From Balanoglossus misakiensis (taxonomy: Eukaryota > Hemichordata), in contig CM082589.2 of NCBI GenBank assembly GCA_040954595.2, forward strand, positions 11,532,001 through 11,596,000: a stretch of 64,000 nucleotides of DNA. Direction: 5' to 3'. The notes under the pieces are model-generated. The model worked only from the letters and a program-made list of their open reading frames with translations, did not search any database and was not told where the DNA came from. This document shows, one piece after another, positions 45,311 to 57,250 of this stretch; the first letter of the stretch is position 1; each line of letters starts with the position of its first letter. The translations under genes were made by a program, and so were the position numbers.

Positions 45311-46850
45311 AGGAATGATTAATTACATAGGCCAATCAGGATCCTGGAGTTAGATATTCGAGTGAAATGGTGGAAAAACGGGAATGCCGATTGGTTCAAT
45401 TTAACCGGAGGGAAATTGCTACATTATATGACGTCAGTTGCGAACGATAATGCATATATTAAGCTAAGGTTGAATCCGGTTTTTCCATCAAGCACAACCA
45501 TATTTCAGTCATATAAAAAACGAAGAAAATAACACTAAAAAAATATTTCCTTTTTAAAAACTTCACTATAGCATTATTATAATGATGTACGTCGTACATA
45601 AAATGATACACGTGACATCTTCTTGTTCAGAGTTTTAAAACAGGTAGAGAATGCCCATGGGTAACCCGAAAACACACAAACCGGGTAAAAAATGAAAGTC
45701 CTGCGAAGGCCAGGAGTATACACTGAAAAATTACAATAAATCTAGTACAAAAGTTTGTATCCTCACGAATAATTAACTCTGATTGCATAAGTTTATTTCC
45801 GTCTCATTACCTTCTGAAAGCAAATCACTCACTTGCCGGTAAAAGTTGAGTAAAATACTACATCTAAACTGCATAGCGATGGCGGCCCATAAAAATAATT
45901 GCCCAGTGTCCCACTCGCAATGCACAACTTTTTAGGCCAAGTGCTAATGATATTCGAATTTTCGAAGGTTACGCAATATACACATACATGTATAAATATT
46001 AATTTATGAACAATTTCCAGTGTTCACGCTGGGATTTCTTTCTTTCTAGTTTACTCGTTATATAATGTACCAATTCCCTCCGGTAAGTTGAGCCGATTCC
46101 CATCACTTTGAGCCAATCGATATTCATGGTTTTTCAGCATTTCAGTCGACTATATTTACACCTGTTGCATGTCTTTGCAGTTTTTGACTTGACGCTTACA
46201 ACCGAGTCGCACCGCACGCAGTACTATCTTGTTGTCTTCATGTTTAGTTGTTGTTTTGCGCACACTATTTGCACAAAAATATCTGCTCGTTTTGTTATCA
46301 ACGATCGAGTATATGTTAGGAAGTCCGACATAGAGAACTTTGTTCTAAATATTCAATGCCCCACAAATGATATACTAGACTGCTCGACACAACACACCCC
46401 AGCCATACTCCATTAGTACACGCCACAAACACCGTATTTATACAGCCTGAGGGATTTCAGCTTCGAACTTATTGCCCAATCATATTCGACTATTTCCAAC
46501 CAATCCCCTTCTGACTAATTGACCAATCACACGCTTCGAGCATAATTTCCAAAAAAGGGAAAACTAACGAATTTGCTACATCTTTCCGGTTTCATCTTCA
46601 ACAGTTTCTAACATTTTTTTGGACCCCCCCCCCCTCGATAAACACCCATACTCAAAGGGTAACTTCATTTAATTGTCAGTAAATAAAATCAATTCACAGT
46701 CTTATTACATGTACTATTTATAATATACTCAAATTTCCACTACAAAATATCTGTATATGTGCGTTAAATTCTGAAATCTTTCCACCCAAACCTCTAGTTA
46801 TGCAAATTTAAATTGCTGTCTGTTGCGTTCGCCTACGGTTTCTCATTTTC
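45311..46850. other. Spacer between divergent OB-fold copies B and C
   Basis: 45285-45370 and 46850-46930 are inverted (GGCCAATCAGGA.. against ..CTGATTGGCC), so copies B and C start head-to-head about 1.5 kb apart. Between them is AT-rich DNA with CCAAT-like boxes (46465-46530). The 102-codon frame at 46108-46416 has no recognisable domain. A shared divergent promoter is possible. Confidence 0.45.
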
Positions 46851-46914
46851 GGACATTCGAATCTAACTCCTGATTGGCCTATAAACTTATTTCTTTCATC
46901 AACACTTTCTAACC

Positions 46915-48202
46915 GTTAACCCGCTGTACCTCCGCATGTCTCCACAAGAGCTAGGAGCTCAGAATCGGATGAACGAGACAAGCGGTCTCTCACGTTTAGT
47001 AACCGTAACGCCGTTAAAGGTAGGTTTTCATTGATTCTAATAAGTCTCCGTTCAACAACATTTCAAAGATTCTCCATAACCCAGTAGTTGCCACTGTGCT
47101 TCAATGAAATATTTCCTTTCAAACTTGCAAATGGTAACCGAATCTCAAATCGCAAATCTTTCCATTTTTAATAACGAAGTCGGATGCCGCAATCACCAAC
47201 TCACTTTTTTATCGGACTCCATCATTCTAATACTTTACTTCAATGTTCAAAAATTGTGTAAAACAATACCCACTCTCAATCTATATTTCAGGTTTAACGG
47301 CGTTATGGCATCCCCGGCTCCCGGTCCCTCATCCCCAACCAGCCAAGGCGTGGCACTGAAATTGCGCCTCATGGAGGATGTCGAGATCCGGAATTCCGCC
47401 AACGGGAAACTGTTTAGCGTGCCTTGTATGCAGCAGGATGGCAACGTTCTGGAACTTAAATTCTGGAAAGAAAATCCGAAGTGGCTGAACAGATTACAGA
47501 AGGGAGGATACGTACAGCTCCGCAACTTTTCCACTGGAAGAGATAATACCATTTGCCTCTATGATAGAGCAAAGGTACGTTATAATCGCACCCCGAAACT
47601 TATGGGCCTGACTTTTTTTTTGCCGTAGTCATTTTGGGTATCTTAACCTCCCATCTTCTACATTTTTAGAAATTTACTCTACAAAATTGAATGACCCATT
47701 ACATTTTAGAGACCTTTCCCGAATTCAACCGAAGCCCAATGGGAAGGTCTTCGGATGTAATCCAATATGGCAGCCTCCATGCGATCACGTACATTGAAAA
47801 TCCATTTATATGATACAACCATGCCTTGTCAACTCACCTCGGGTCAAAATTACTGCCATCGATTCATCATTTTGCAGTTCAAATTTTAAAAAGCAACTGA
47901 CAAAAAACAACCACTCTTGCACTATTTCTCCACAACATTTACTACTCGTAATTATTAACATTCAATGTTTTCCATTTTATTTCCACTACAGTATGAATCA
48001 GTGACACATACATCGAATTCTACAAAGAGACGTAAACTGACCATAACTGATGGCACAAGAGATGCTGAAGTCAACCTTTGGGGTGAGAAAACAGCGCTGC
48101 CACTGGATGTAGGTGCGACAGTTAAACTAGGCCCATTGGTTATCAACAGATATAAAACATCGTCCACATTAAATACAACAGCGACAACTGAAGTGGAGGT
48201 GA
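46915..48202 (+). CDS. RPA70-like OB-fold single-strand DNA-binding protein, copy C (best preserved)
   Basis: An untranslated exon ends at 47019 (AAAG|GTAGGT). The intron ends in TATATTTCAG at 47291. Coding starts at ATG 47305 (MASPAPGPSSPTSQ). Exon 47305-47574 holds OB domain 1: KLRLMEDVEIRNSANGKLF, NVLELKFWKENPKWL, VQLRNFSTGRDNTICLYD. The next exon starts at 47992 in phase 0 and holds OB domain 2: KLTITDGTRDAEVNLWGEK, VGATVKLGPLVINRYKTSS, LNTTATTEVEV. The LWGE motif and the ending resemble RPA70 DNA-binding domain B. A strong donor, GAG|GTGAGA, follows at 48199, though the frame also stays open (next entry). RPA-like OB proteins occur in several transposons and also as host replication factors; three copies here favour a mobile source. 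Confidence 0.7.
47305..47574 (+). CDS. Copy C exon: OB domain 1
   Basis: 90 codons, phase 0 end at GCAAAG|GTACGT. Intact, with no stop. Conserved with copies A and B at near-identity; differences include LRLMED against LRVMED and KGGYVQL against KGEYVQL. The start ATG is 13 bases after the acceptor, so the upstream exon is untranslated. Confidence 0.8.
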
Positions 48203-49197
48203 GACATAAAATACTGTTCCTGATGCTCCGTGAGAACTGTCAAGTAGCCACGGTTCTAGGCGACATAGGATGGATGTCCACGGTACGGGAGGAGGCCATG
48301 CATGTATACGGGAAGGAAAAGACCGAAGCCAACCTGCCCGTACCATCCGACGCAGCCATAAAAACCTGCACACTACCTCGGGAGTTCAATCCAGGCCGCG
48401 TACGTGGGGGATTCGTTGGCCATATCTCCCCGCAAGAGCCCACAAGAACCACCACCGCAGCTGACGACCTGGAGGAAACTTTGAGCATCTTCTGGGATCC
48501 GCAGCTGGAAAAACAGGTACTCGGTGGCGACAAGGACCAGGCGATGGAGGTGTTGGAAGGGCCAGACCCACCCCGCACCCGTGTATCACCCCCAATAGCA
48601 GTAGCGAGAGACGGGGGAAACCAACGGCTGCTGCAGGAGCCATCACCCCCACGCCAAGAAATGCTGCCGCTGCAGTCACTGATCAACCCATTGGAGCTGG
48701 AAGCGACGTTGGAGGCGGGGGAATATCTAATCCCCTGGGAACTTCGACGCCACCCCGGCAGCCATACTAGGTCTAGATCCCCAACCCGGTCGCCGCGACC
48801 GGAGCGTTCTCGAGAGGAAAGGCGGGACCGCCCACCTTCCCGTGAACGACCATCCTTTTCACGCTGGGGAGATCTCAGCCCCAGACGTCGATCACCGATC
48901 CGGTATCCGACGCCGGAACCACCCAAAGAAGACGAACGCCGCTGGAGGAGCGCCAGGCCGGCCCGAAGGAGCCCCCTATCCTCTGTTCCACATTACTCAT
49001 CAGGCCCTTCTCCATGTCCGTTCCCGGGAGGCCGGAGGTCAACGCGCAAACTGAAGAAACACGCCTTTCAGTGCCACCTTCCAGTTATTTTTACTGAGAA
49101 GCCGGTAGTATTCCGCGAGCGGGACGCGGTGGAGGCGTTAGAGAAACTCACCTATACTGGCTGTGTGGTCCAGGAAATGAAATACCCGACCTGCTAG
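47992..49197 (+). CDS. Copy C exon: OB domain 2 fused in frame to a GC-rich Arg/Ser/Pro-rich region
   Basis: The exon begins YESVTHTSNSTKRRKLTI. OB domain 2 ends near 48196. From about 48215 the composition turns GC-rich and the frame continues: LFLMLRENCQVATVLGDIGW, then acidic/Pro-rich sequence, an RS-rich stretch (SRSPTRSPRPERSREERRD), KLKKHAFQCHLPVIFTEKPV and the stop at 49195. A base-level frameshift is likely: after EMK the alternative frame reads IPDLLDFYIRRGGPGRIPTE and FCSPESMVMMKRLCVFQGW up to about 49390. The region after 48215 is absent from copies A and B. I do not recognise the family. Splicing at 48199 would exclude it. Confidence 0.55.
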   Translation, partial: YESVTHTSNSTKRRKLTITDGTRDAEVNLWGEKTALPLDVGATVKLGPLVINRYKTSSTLNTTATTEVEVRHKILFLMLRENCQVATVLGDIGWMSTVREEAMHVYGKEKTEANLPVPSDAAIKTCTLPREFNPGRVRGGFVGHISPQEPTRTTTAADDLEETLSIFWDPQLEKQVLGGDKDQAMEVLEGPDPPRTRVSPPIAVARDGGNQRLLQEPSPPRQEMLPLQSLINPLELEATLEAGEYLIPWELRRHPGSHTRSRSPTRSPRPERSREERRDRPPSRERPSFSRWGDLSPRRRSPIRYPTPEPPKEDERRWRSARPARRSPLSSVPHYSSGPSPCPFPGGRRSTRKLKKHAFQCHLPVIFTEKPVVFRERDAVEALEKLTYTGCVVQEMKYPTC

Positions 49198-49620
49198 ACT
49201 TCTATATCCGCAGGGGCGGACCTGGACGGATCCCTACGGAATCCTTTTGTTCACCGGAGTCCATGGTGATGATGAAGCGCCTGTGCGTCTTCCAGGGGTG
49301 GGAGGTGCCGAACATGTTCCGACTGAGCTCCCCCACCACACCAGCGATTCTCATCCACTGGCGTGTCCTTAGCATACTGCTGAGGTGGGTATCCCAATCA
49401 TGACAGGAAGAATTCCGGGAAATCCGACCTCACCGGAAAACATCATCAATCCGGACACAGCAACCAGAGAGGACGGGGGCGGAAGCAGTCGCACAGAATC
49501 CATCGACGCAGGGGGAGCGAGGACGCGCCAGGGGGTTTTGATGCATTTTTTATCCCCCAAGCGTGCGCGGAGGAGTGCCGAGTGGAAGACGCGCCCACCA
49601 CCATAGATGACCTCACTGAC
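48215..49620 (+). mobile_element. GC-rich segment inserted behind the OB-fold gene
   Basis: About 1.4 kb with clearly higher GC than all neighbours, bounded at the left by the point where similarity to copy B's intron ends (GTGAGA..ATAAAATACT) and at the right by a poly-C run at 49637-49650. It carries the Arg/Ser-rich frame and its frameshifted continuation. It may be the gag-like or accessory gene of an unrecognised element. Confidence in the class is low; the compositional step is plain. Confidence 0.5.
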
Positions 49621-50989
49621 TACGATGTTGGTGTCCCCCCCCCCCCCGCATGTTTAAAGGTTTCTATAGAAAAGCATTGTTGAGGTTCACAAAACTTTGA
49701 AGAAGCTTTGCAACCCTAACTTAGGCCAAAGATTTGAATGTTAAGGTTTCACAAACGTAGTTACAGCTGAGGTTCAACTAAGACTAGTATAAGAGGCTTC
49801 AGCACGCCAAGTCTTGTAGCAAGCTTCAACACAAAGCTTTTTGCAACATTGTTCAAAGCGTTGTCAAAGGTACTGCACAACCCTGGTGAAGTTGTGCTAT
49901 ATTTTCAATTAAATGGCTTAAGCCATTTGTCTCTCCAACCAGAATTGCACCAGAGTTAAATACACACAGCTTGAAATTGTAAAATGTTGCAAAATCAAAC
50001 GATCACATCCTTACACCTATTATTAGAACCAGAAGTTGAGTCAAAATTTTCCTACCAAGAAATTTTCTTTCCTATGAAGTTTTTTGCTTATTGGCATTCA
50101 TATGGGAGCCTAGACCTATTCCAGCTGAGTTGCCAAAATGGCAATGTTGGACAATTCTTCTAATATGCATGATCAAAAATGGCCGCCAAATACCTTCTCT
50201 AAAATAAAACTTGGCCCTTTTTTCTCAAAATTATGTGTAATATCTAAAATTTCAGGATTTGCATCCATATTGGTTATGTATTGCAAATATGGCAGTGTTT
50301 GGCAACTTTTCTATTTTGCATAATCAAAAATGGCCGCCAATCACCACTAAAAGTGAAATTTTGCCATGTTTCCCAAAATGATGCGCAATATCGTATTTTC
50401 AGGATTAGCACATTCATATGGGTACCTTTAACAATACAACTGTGTTGCAAATTTGGCAGTGTTACCGTACTAATCATGAAGCAAGGAAGTGCAACCTCTG
50501 TATCCCAAATATATGTCTATCCCCACTGATAGGAGTCACAAAGAGCCAGCCCCTCTGCATCATCCTGTTCCTCAATCTCACGATGGGAATCCTTTTCAGA
50601 ATTCCGACCTCAAAACATCCAGAGATTCACCATCATTCACCACACCCTCGTCAGTATCCACCATGTTTAGATCCAATGCCTGAACATGTTGTCTCTTTAT
50701 CTATGGATTGCGTTAAAGGCCAGTGGGAGTTTCATCTCCTTTTTTTGCAAGTTTGACCATTTTTATCTGGTGCATAATGCTAGAGTACATATCATCCATA
50801 CAGGATGATGCATGTACAGTGATGGGAAATGTATCAATCCACTCCTGCACTAGATTTGCATACAGCGCCATACCTTTTAGGGCTATTTTCTTGACCCTTT
50901 TGATAGTCTGCTGGCCAAAAGTGGCTGGCCAAAGTGGCCAGCAGAGACATTCTTCCAATACCCTTCATAGTGCCAACAGACAAGGCTTG
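49621..50989. repeat. Fragments of the large interspersed repeat and unassigned DNA
   Basis: 49935-50050 resembles 53290-53410 (CAGCTTGAAAT, AAAATGTTGCAAAAT). 50100-50480 carries relatives of the 160 bp units in direct orientation (GCATGATCAAAAATGGCCGCC and GCATAATCAAAAATGGCCGCC). 50490-50990 is unassigned; overlapping 60-143 codon frames there have no domain. Confidence 0.5.
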
Positions 50990-52454
50990 GATATACAACC
51001 TGTGTTGCTTGTAAGGCACACATCTCCAATTGGTACATTGGGCCAATTATACTGTACATGTACAGCTAGGAAAAAAATATACTTCATCATAGTTTCCATG
51101 GTCAGCAGCTTCAATAACTTGTTGCCTTTTCTTACTGAACATATAGACTTATAAAGAAGTATAACAAGAATAAAGTTGTCCAATTAGTGTTGGCAGGGGG
51201 GTGGGGGATGTGTTCTCCCATACAAAGGTGTATAGGTATGTAGTCTTTAAGAAAAACTTGGGGTAAATGACCAGAAAATTTGACTTATAATACAAATAGG
51301 TCGGGTTTTGGGCATTTACACGTGTTGATGTTATCGACTGGGGCGACAGACTACCATCCGAAAAAATTTCAAGTACCCCCCCCCCCCCTCGGGTGCCGGC
51401 CAGTGGGATGGAGGTGATAGAAACTGTTGCAGATACAATAGAGGCCTACAACCTGAAAACCTTCTGGCTTTAACCGAGGACTTGCCATTAAAGATACCTG
51501 TAGGCCCCTATATGCTGCTCCCACATACACTCCCAGTCCTAAACCTTGCATCTGATTTGTGGTGCAGATGAAGAATTAAGATTGGCTTGACAATTAGCAC
51601 ACTTAATTGCCTGTTATGAGATATAATACATACAATCATGGGACAAGAATGGCAAAAGTCAAATTATCCAGCAGGTGTTTGAATTATGCAAATTAGAGCA
51701 GTTGTCTAATATTGCCATGTCAACCATGTTGAAATTGTTTTAGGTACCCATATTAATGGAAACCCTGCAAATTCGATATTACACACCATTTAAAACAAAT
51801 ATGGGAAATTAACATGTTAGAGAAATTTGGCGGCCATTTTGGATTATGCAAATTAGAACAGTTGTCTAATATTGCCATGTCAACCATGTTGAAATTGTTT
51901 TAGGTACCCAGGAGAGTTGAATGAAAATGCCATTTGCAATGCAGTTGTCTTGTATTGGGTGCCCATATTAAGGCATTCTTGAAAACGAAACATTATTCAT
52001 CATTTTGACGCAAACAGAAAAGGTGTTCAAATGCAAATTAGAAGAGTTGCCCAACCCTGCCATATTTGCAATACAGTTGTAGTGACTGTCAACTCGACTA
52101 CAGACAGTCTCGATGAACACAAGACATGATCCCAATTTGCAAGCTGAGTTGAAACTGACTGCTGCAGTTACTTAGCTGTGGGAATGTCTTGTGTGATTTA
52201 AAACAATGATGACCAAATTTAACACAGTTTCTCTGAGGTAACCATTTAGCTTTCGTGACTAAGTTTGTTTAAGAATCCTTTATTCTACCCAAGGAACAAA
52301 TTTCCTTAGAATTTCACAGCTGAGACACAGTTTACAGATATACAAAAAGTGCGTACTACAAACATAAGAAATTGTTTGCATTTTTTTTCTGATGGCAATG
52401 CATTTGACTGTAAACAGACATTGACGTCCTTTAGTAAGGGACTGTTCAGTTTTG

Positions 52455-53240
52455 GTGGAGGGGGGGGGGGGCAAAAGTTTGTGTCATTGGTTTTCAAAAT
52501 CAGGCCGACACCCCCTTCAACCAGGACCAAATAAATGATGACCCCCCCCCCCCTTTGACAGGACCAAAATATGATGACCCTCCTCCCACCCTGAAAACAT
52601 TCGCCATCCTTATCTTATGTACACTGACTGTATGCAATAAAGGTAAAGGGTCTCCTCACACCTCAATTCTAAATTTCTTAAAGAAATTTATAATTTGAAG
52701 TGTATAATAGTATAGCGTTGCAATAAAGAAGTCTATGGATAAATTAAAAGGACACGTCAATACAATAGTTGGTAGAATTGGTAAAACAAGAAAAGTGGAA
52801 GGGGTGGGTGTACGTAGGACAATTTTGTAAAATACAATTAATGCATTTTAATGAACTCATAGGCAAATTAACTTAATGTTGGGGAGGACAAATTTGACTT
52901 TTGCCACTCAAAGTTAACATCAGTGGGGGTGGGATGGCAAGTATTCTGCCCTGGTACACTATATGTGGCGAAGAAATAAGGGGATGGGTGTGGGAGGGGA
53001 TGTCCCCCTTCCACATAAGAAAACTTTGTAAAATATGTAGCTCAAAGTTGCATTTTAATGAAGTCAAAAGCAAATTATCTCAATGTTTGAAAGGACCAAT
53101 TTTACTGTTGCCACTCCACTCAAAGTTAGCATTGGTGGGTACATGTATATGACCTCCCCCCTAAACGTTTGAAAAAAAGATGACTCCCTCTTTTGGATTT
53201 CAAAATTTAAGTGACCCCCTGGATTTTGCCAGCCTCCCCC
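52455..53240. repeat. G/C-homopolymer-rich degenerate repeat
   Basis: Runs of G (52462-52472) and C (52541-52552), with CCCCCTT, GGGGGTGGG and GGACCAA words repeated loosely (AAATGATGACC, ATATGATGACC, AAGATGACTCC). The G runs could form quadruplexes. It is absent from the left copy, so it is an expansion or insertion. The 83-codon frame at 52901-53152 falls here and is not supported as a gene. Confidence 0.5.
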
Positions 53241-54899
53241 AACCGTAAAAACTGAATGGTCCCTAAGCGCTATTTTGTCAGTGAAATGGCTCCATTATTA
53301 TCCCTCCAACCATAGTTGAAACGGAGTTAAATATGTACAGCTTGAAATCATAAAATGTTGCAAAATTGAACCAAGAGTTTGGTCAATGATCAAGTTCTTA
53401 CAGCTATTACTAGAACCATACAGTCTCAGCGAACAAGAGACATTGGTCCGATTTGCAAGCCGAGTTGGAACTGACTTTGCCTGCACACAGATGTGCCAAT
53501 TTCAGCGAATCTTATCGTATTTAAAAATGAATATGGAGAATTGTTATCTGTGTTCCTATTGCTAGCCTACATACATGTAGCTGTTGTCATTCTAGTGTTT
53601 TTTTTTCTGTATACCAAAATTGTCTGGACGATGAGCATGCAGAATTTTTCTGATGCTTCTTACTGGCAGAAGGACCACCAGTTGCAGATTTTCATTTCTA
53701 CGGCACAAGGGAATTTTATACTTTGCGTGCAAATATAAATCCTGTTAAATTCTATATATTCTTTATTGGGGATTCAAAAGTATAATAATAATTGATAGTG
53801 TTAGTACCTCTATTCCAAAAAAGCATGCTGTGAGTGTGCGTGTGATTGTGATCAATATCGTAGTTTCAAAATTTGCAGTGTGCCAGTTCAACACATAGCA
53901 TAACAATGGTAAAGCACATGTGTGAATTTCGTGAAATTGGGGAGTGTATCTTACACGGCCATGGCTATCACATTTGCACATGATGGCTTACATTAAAATG
54001 TGTTGTCTATCACGGTTATTTAAATAACATAAAACATCTGATATCTACAGAAACAGTACTATTATAGTGGAAAACATGACAAAAATATTCAAGTAGTATA
54101 TCACTCACATTTTGTGTTATGAAGACATGGCCAAACTGTTTGGGATACTTTTATCAAATGTTATGTGATACTATATCAGCCTGTTTTGGGGATCTTGACA
54201 ATGACATATATTAGACTTTTCATACACAGCATGAGGTAGAATTTTAGAAACGATTAGGTAATAAGACTGCATATCTCATAGGAAATAATCACTTTAGAAG
54301 TATTACGATAAAAAAAATCATTTCACTCTTATTGGGAGCATACATTTGTAAAACATACATACAGACATGAATACAGACATAGAGAGATCAAGGTGTATAC
54401 GATTTTCAGTGGGGGAGGGGGTCCTCCTTAATTGCAAACTACTATGTAATGGTAATTTCTCTTTTATAATAACAATTTTTGAGGTATACGGAAAAAATAT
54501 CTAACAAAATAAACAAAAAAACTAATTCAGCTATGATTTGATTCAATTATCATTCTAAAGAAGCACATATCATTAACTCACAACTAAACTTTTAAAGTGA
54601 TCAACCATGCACTTTCTGAGAATTTTTTTTATGCCCCCAAAATACAATTTTTTCATTTTCAGAACATTTATGATATATCACAGTAAAAAAATCCCCTGGA
54701 AACTGCAAAACAAAAAATTGCAAAGCAATCAAACAAAAATGGCAAAAATTGTCCACAAAAACTATATTGACACTTCCATCATAGGATTTGTTAAAATGTC
54801 GTGATAACACACCTAGGAACCTGCAAACCAAATTTCAAAGAACTGTGAGTAGAGGTTTTTGAGTATTTGACCAAAATCACCCCAAAAATATACTTCAAA

Positions 54900-57250
54900 C
54901 CAGATATTAACTGAATATGCTCACGTGCAGTACTGTGATTGGTTGACAGAATAACAAGATTAGAAAAACCAGTGTTAAACCAATTTGGTTTATAGTGTAT
55001 ATGGTGTAAGGGTTGTGTGTTGCACCATTGTGAAATGTAAACATGTTTGTGGAATTGTTGCCTTGTCAATTTTTGTAAGGGGTTATGAGTCATGTACCCC
55101 ATCCTGAACTGCATAAAAAGATAAGTCTATGGAATTCTAAAACTCGTTGATCAAAAATGGCAAGAAATATACCAAAAAGTATGAATATTTCACCAGATTT
55201 CAACAAATCTGATTTCTGTTCATGCCTAAGAACCTCTTTAACAAGTTTCAATAAGGAAGACATTTTGGCAAACAACAGGTAATTCAGACAAATCTGACTG
55301 ATATCACATATATGAATTCCCATTCAAAGTTTCCAATCAATTGGACTTGTGGTTTTACTGAAGACTATTTGGCCAAACCCTGCAGAATTCCCAAAAAATA
55401 CAGTTAGGCAAATTTCTTTACAATTTGATCATATCTGACTGAGATCACCCCTAGAAACCCAAATACAAAGTATCAAAACAATTGCACTTACAGTTTCACA
55501 GGATTTGATTTTTTGACAAAAACAGGAAATATTGCCCAAAAATGCATTTTTGCAAATTTCACCACCGTTTGCACAAATGTGATTCAGGTAAGCCCTATGA
55601 ACCTCCATACCAAGTTTCCAATCAATTGGACATGTAATTTCAGAGAAGAAATTTTTTTAACAAAACTACAGAAAATTCTCCCAAAAATTCATAAAAAATA
55701 GCAAACGCCAGATACTGACTCCACCTGAACAAAATCATACGAGGTCTTCCCATAGTACTTGCACACCAATGCACGCCAATTTTTAACTGAATCTGATCCG
55801 CTGTTATTAAGTTTTTCAATTTTGACTATTTGAACATTTTTCGAGTTATTAATACCAGTATGCATTTTTTCGCAATAACAATTTCTATGTACACACTAAA
55901 TATCAGTAGTTTCAAGTTTTTGATGTTGATGGACATACACATACATACATCAATACATTTAGACGAAACTGATCCATTCGCAAAATACATAATTCTGTAT
56001 GAGGCACACATACAGACATACATAGACGACGGACACCAACTTATGCTATAAGCTGACATTGATATACATGTTAGCCAAAAACCAAAATCAACCTCAAAAT
56101 AGACATTAAAATATATTGCACCACCATGAGAAGACAAATTCATTCTTCGACAAATTTTCTGGGGCGTCATTGATATAGCATGGCATATTGTCAAAGTACG
56201 TAGTCTCTGCGATAAGATTCCATACACACAAAATGGTAATCTTGGAAGTCCAGCTGACGTAGTTATGCAATGGCGTCTCGTGTATTCCGTCGCCAAAAAA
56301 TCATCGTAAAATTGATAGTCGGGGTCACAATTCAAGACGACTTTCTCTAAATTCTTTATGAATGGATTAAATCGAAATCGAAATGTTGACGTATGACGTA
56401 CGGAATGAGATCTGAACAGACATTCAATGTTATCATTCTCGCTCGATCACATATTGGGTAAGCCATCTAGCAATCGCTATATAGTATTGGCGATAACAGA
56501 CTGTCTATAAACTCACAAAACGGATTTAACTGTTGAGTGTGATCAACCGCCACGTTGTTTTTCTCTGAACAATAGACAAATAGAAAGCCTGGTGACATTT
56601 TGAGATTGACTGCGTGAGGACCACAATATGCGTGAATCATTTACGGTTTGTCTTGATGAATGGGTCACGTCATAGTCATAACGCGGATTCGGCTGCACGC
56701 CAACTATCCGCCATATTGTCTCCACTAACTTACTCGTAAGTAGTTTCAAACTTCATTTGAAAAGAGTATTCGTCTGACGGTCCTGTAGATTAACAATTTA
56801 CGCTCTATGAAGCAACTAAACAACGTTAGCTTCCTTTTGGATTCACGTAGGGAAGTTATTCGTAACGACGGGTACATCGTCTGAGCATGGACAGAACAAC
56901 GGCAATATCGCCAGGAATGTCTCATTTCACAGCGCCCTCAAACAGTCGATCTCCTCAAACTATCGTTTCCACTGGTCATATATGCGACATTAACGAAAGC
57001 TCACATAGACAACCATGTAATAGAAAAATTAAAACTTAAATAACTTCATTAATATCAAAGCCACACCCACCAAAACCTTTTCAGTTCTTGCCATATGATA
57101 TCTGAACCTGTGTACTAAATTTGGTTGAAATCGGTTCAGCGGTTCTTGAGATATCGGGTATACAGACAGACACACACACACACATACATACATACACACA
57201 CACACACAGACATCGCTAAACCATAAGCTCACGTGATTTTCACGTGAGCT
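54900..57250 (+). mobile_element. 2.35 kb insertion with 3' hairpin, defined by its empty site
   Basis: The inverted partner at about 3930-3975 reads straight across (complement of TATACTTC-AAAAATG). Here TATACTTCAAA is followed by 2.35 kb and resumes as AAAAATGAAAAAAAATCC, so the insertion boundaries are set to a few bases, with AAA as a possible duplication. The right end is an 11 bp perfect hairpin. GCTCACGTG also occurs near the left end (about 54921). Inside are degenerate 120-130 bp repeats (55300-55700), ACAC/ATAC simple repeats (57165-57209) and the common invertebrate motif TTGAAATCGGTTCAGCGGTT. No transposase; a non-autonomous, possibly Helitron-like element. Confidence 0.7.
57226..57250. 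repeat. Perfect 11 bp hairpin at the insertion's end
   Basis: AGCTCACGTGA, three-base loop TTT, TCACGTGAGCT; then AAAA. It contains the E-box core CACGTG twice. Its place at the very end of the 2.35 kb insertion suggests a role as a terminal signal, as Helitron ends have a hairpin followed by CTRR (here CTAA overlaps the stem, which is atypical). Confidence 0.85.

Noticed and set aside
48240-48926. 228-codon minus-strand Gly/Arg/Ser-rich frame
   Set aside because: Antisense shadow of the GC-rich plus-strand frame; GC-rich DNA has few stop codons.
55826-56335. 169-codon minus-strand frame
   Set aside because: It lies inside the 2.35 kb insertion; no domain, and its right part is composed of ACATAC-type simple sequence.
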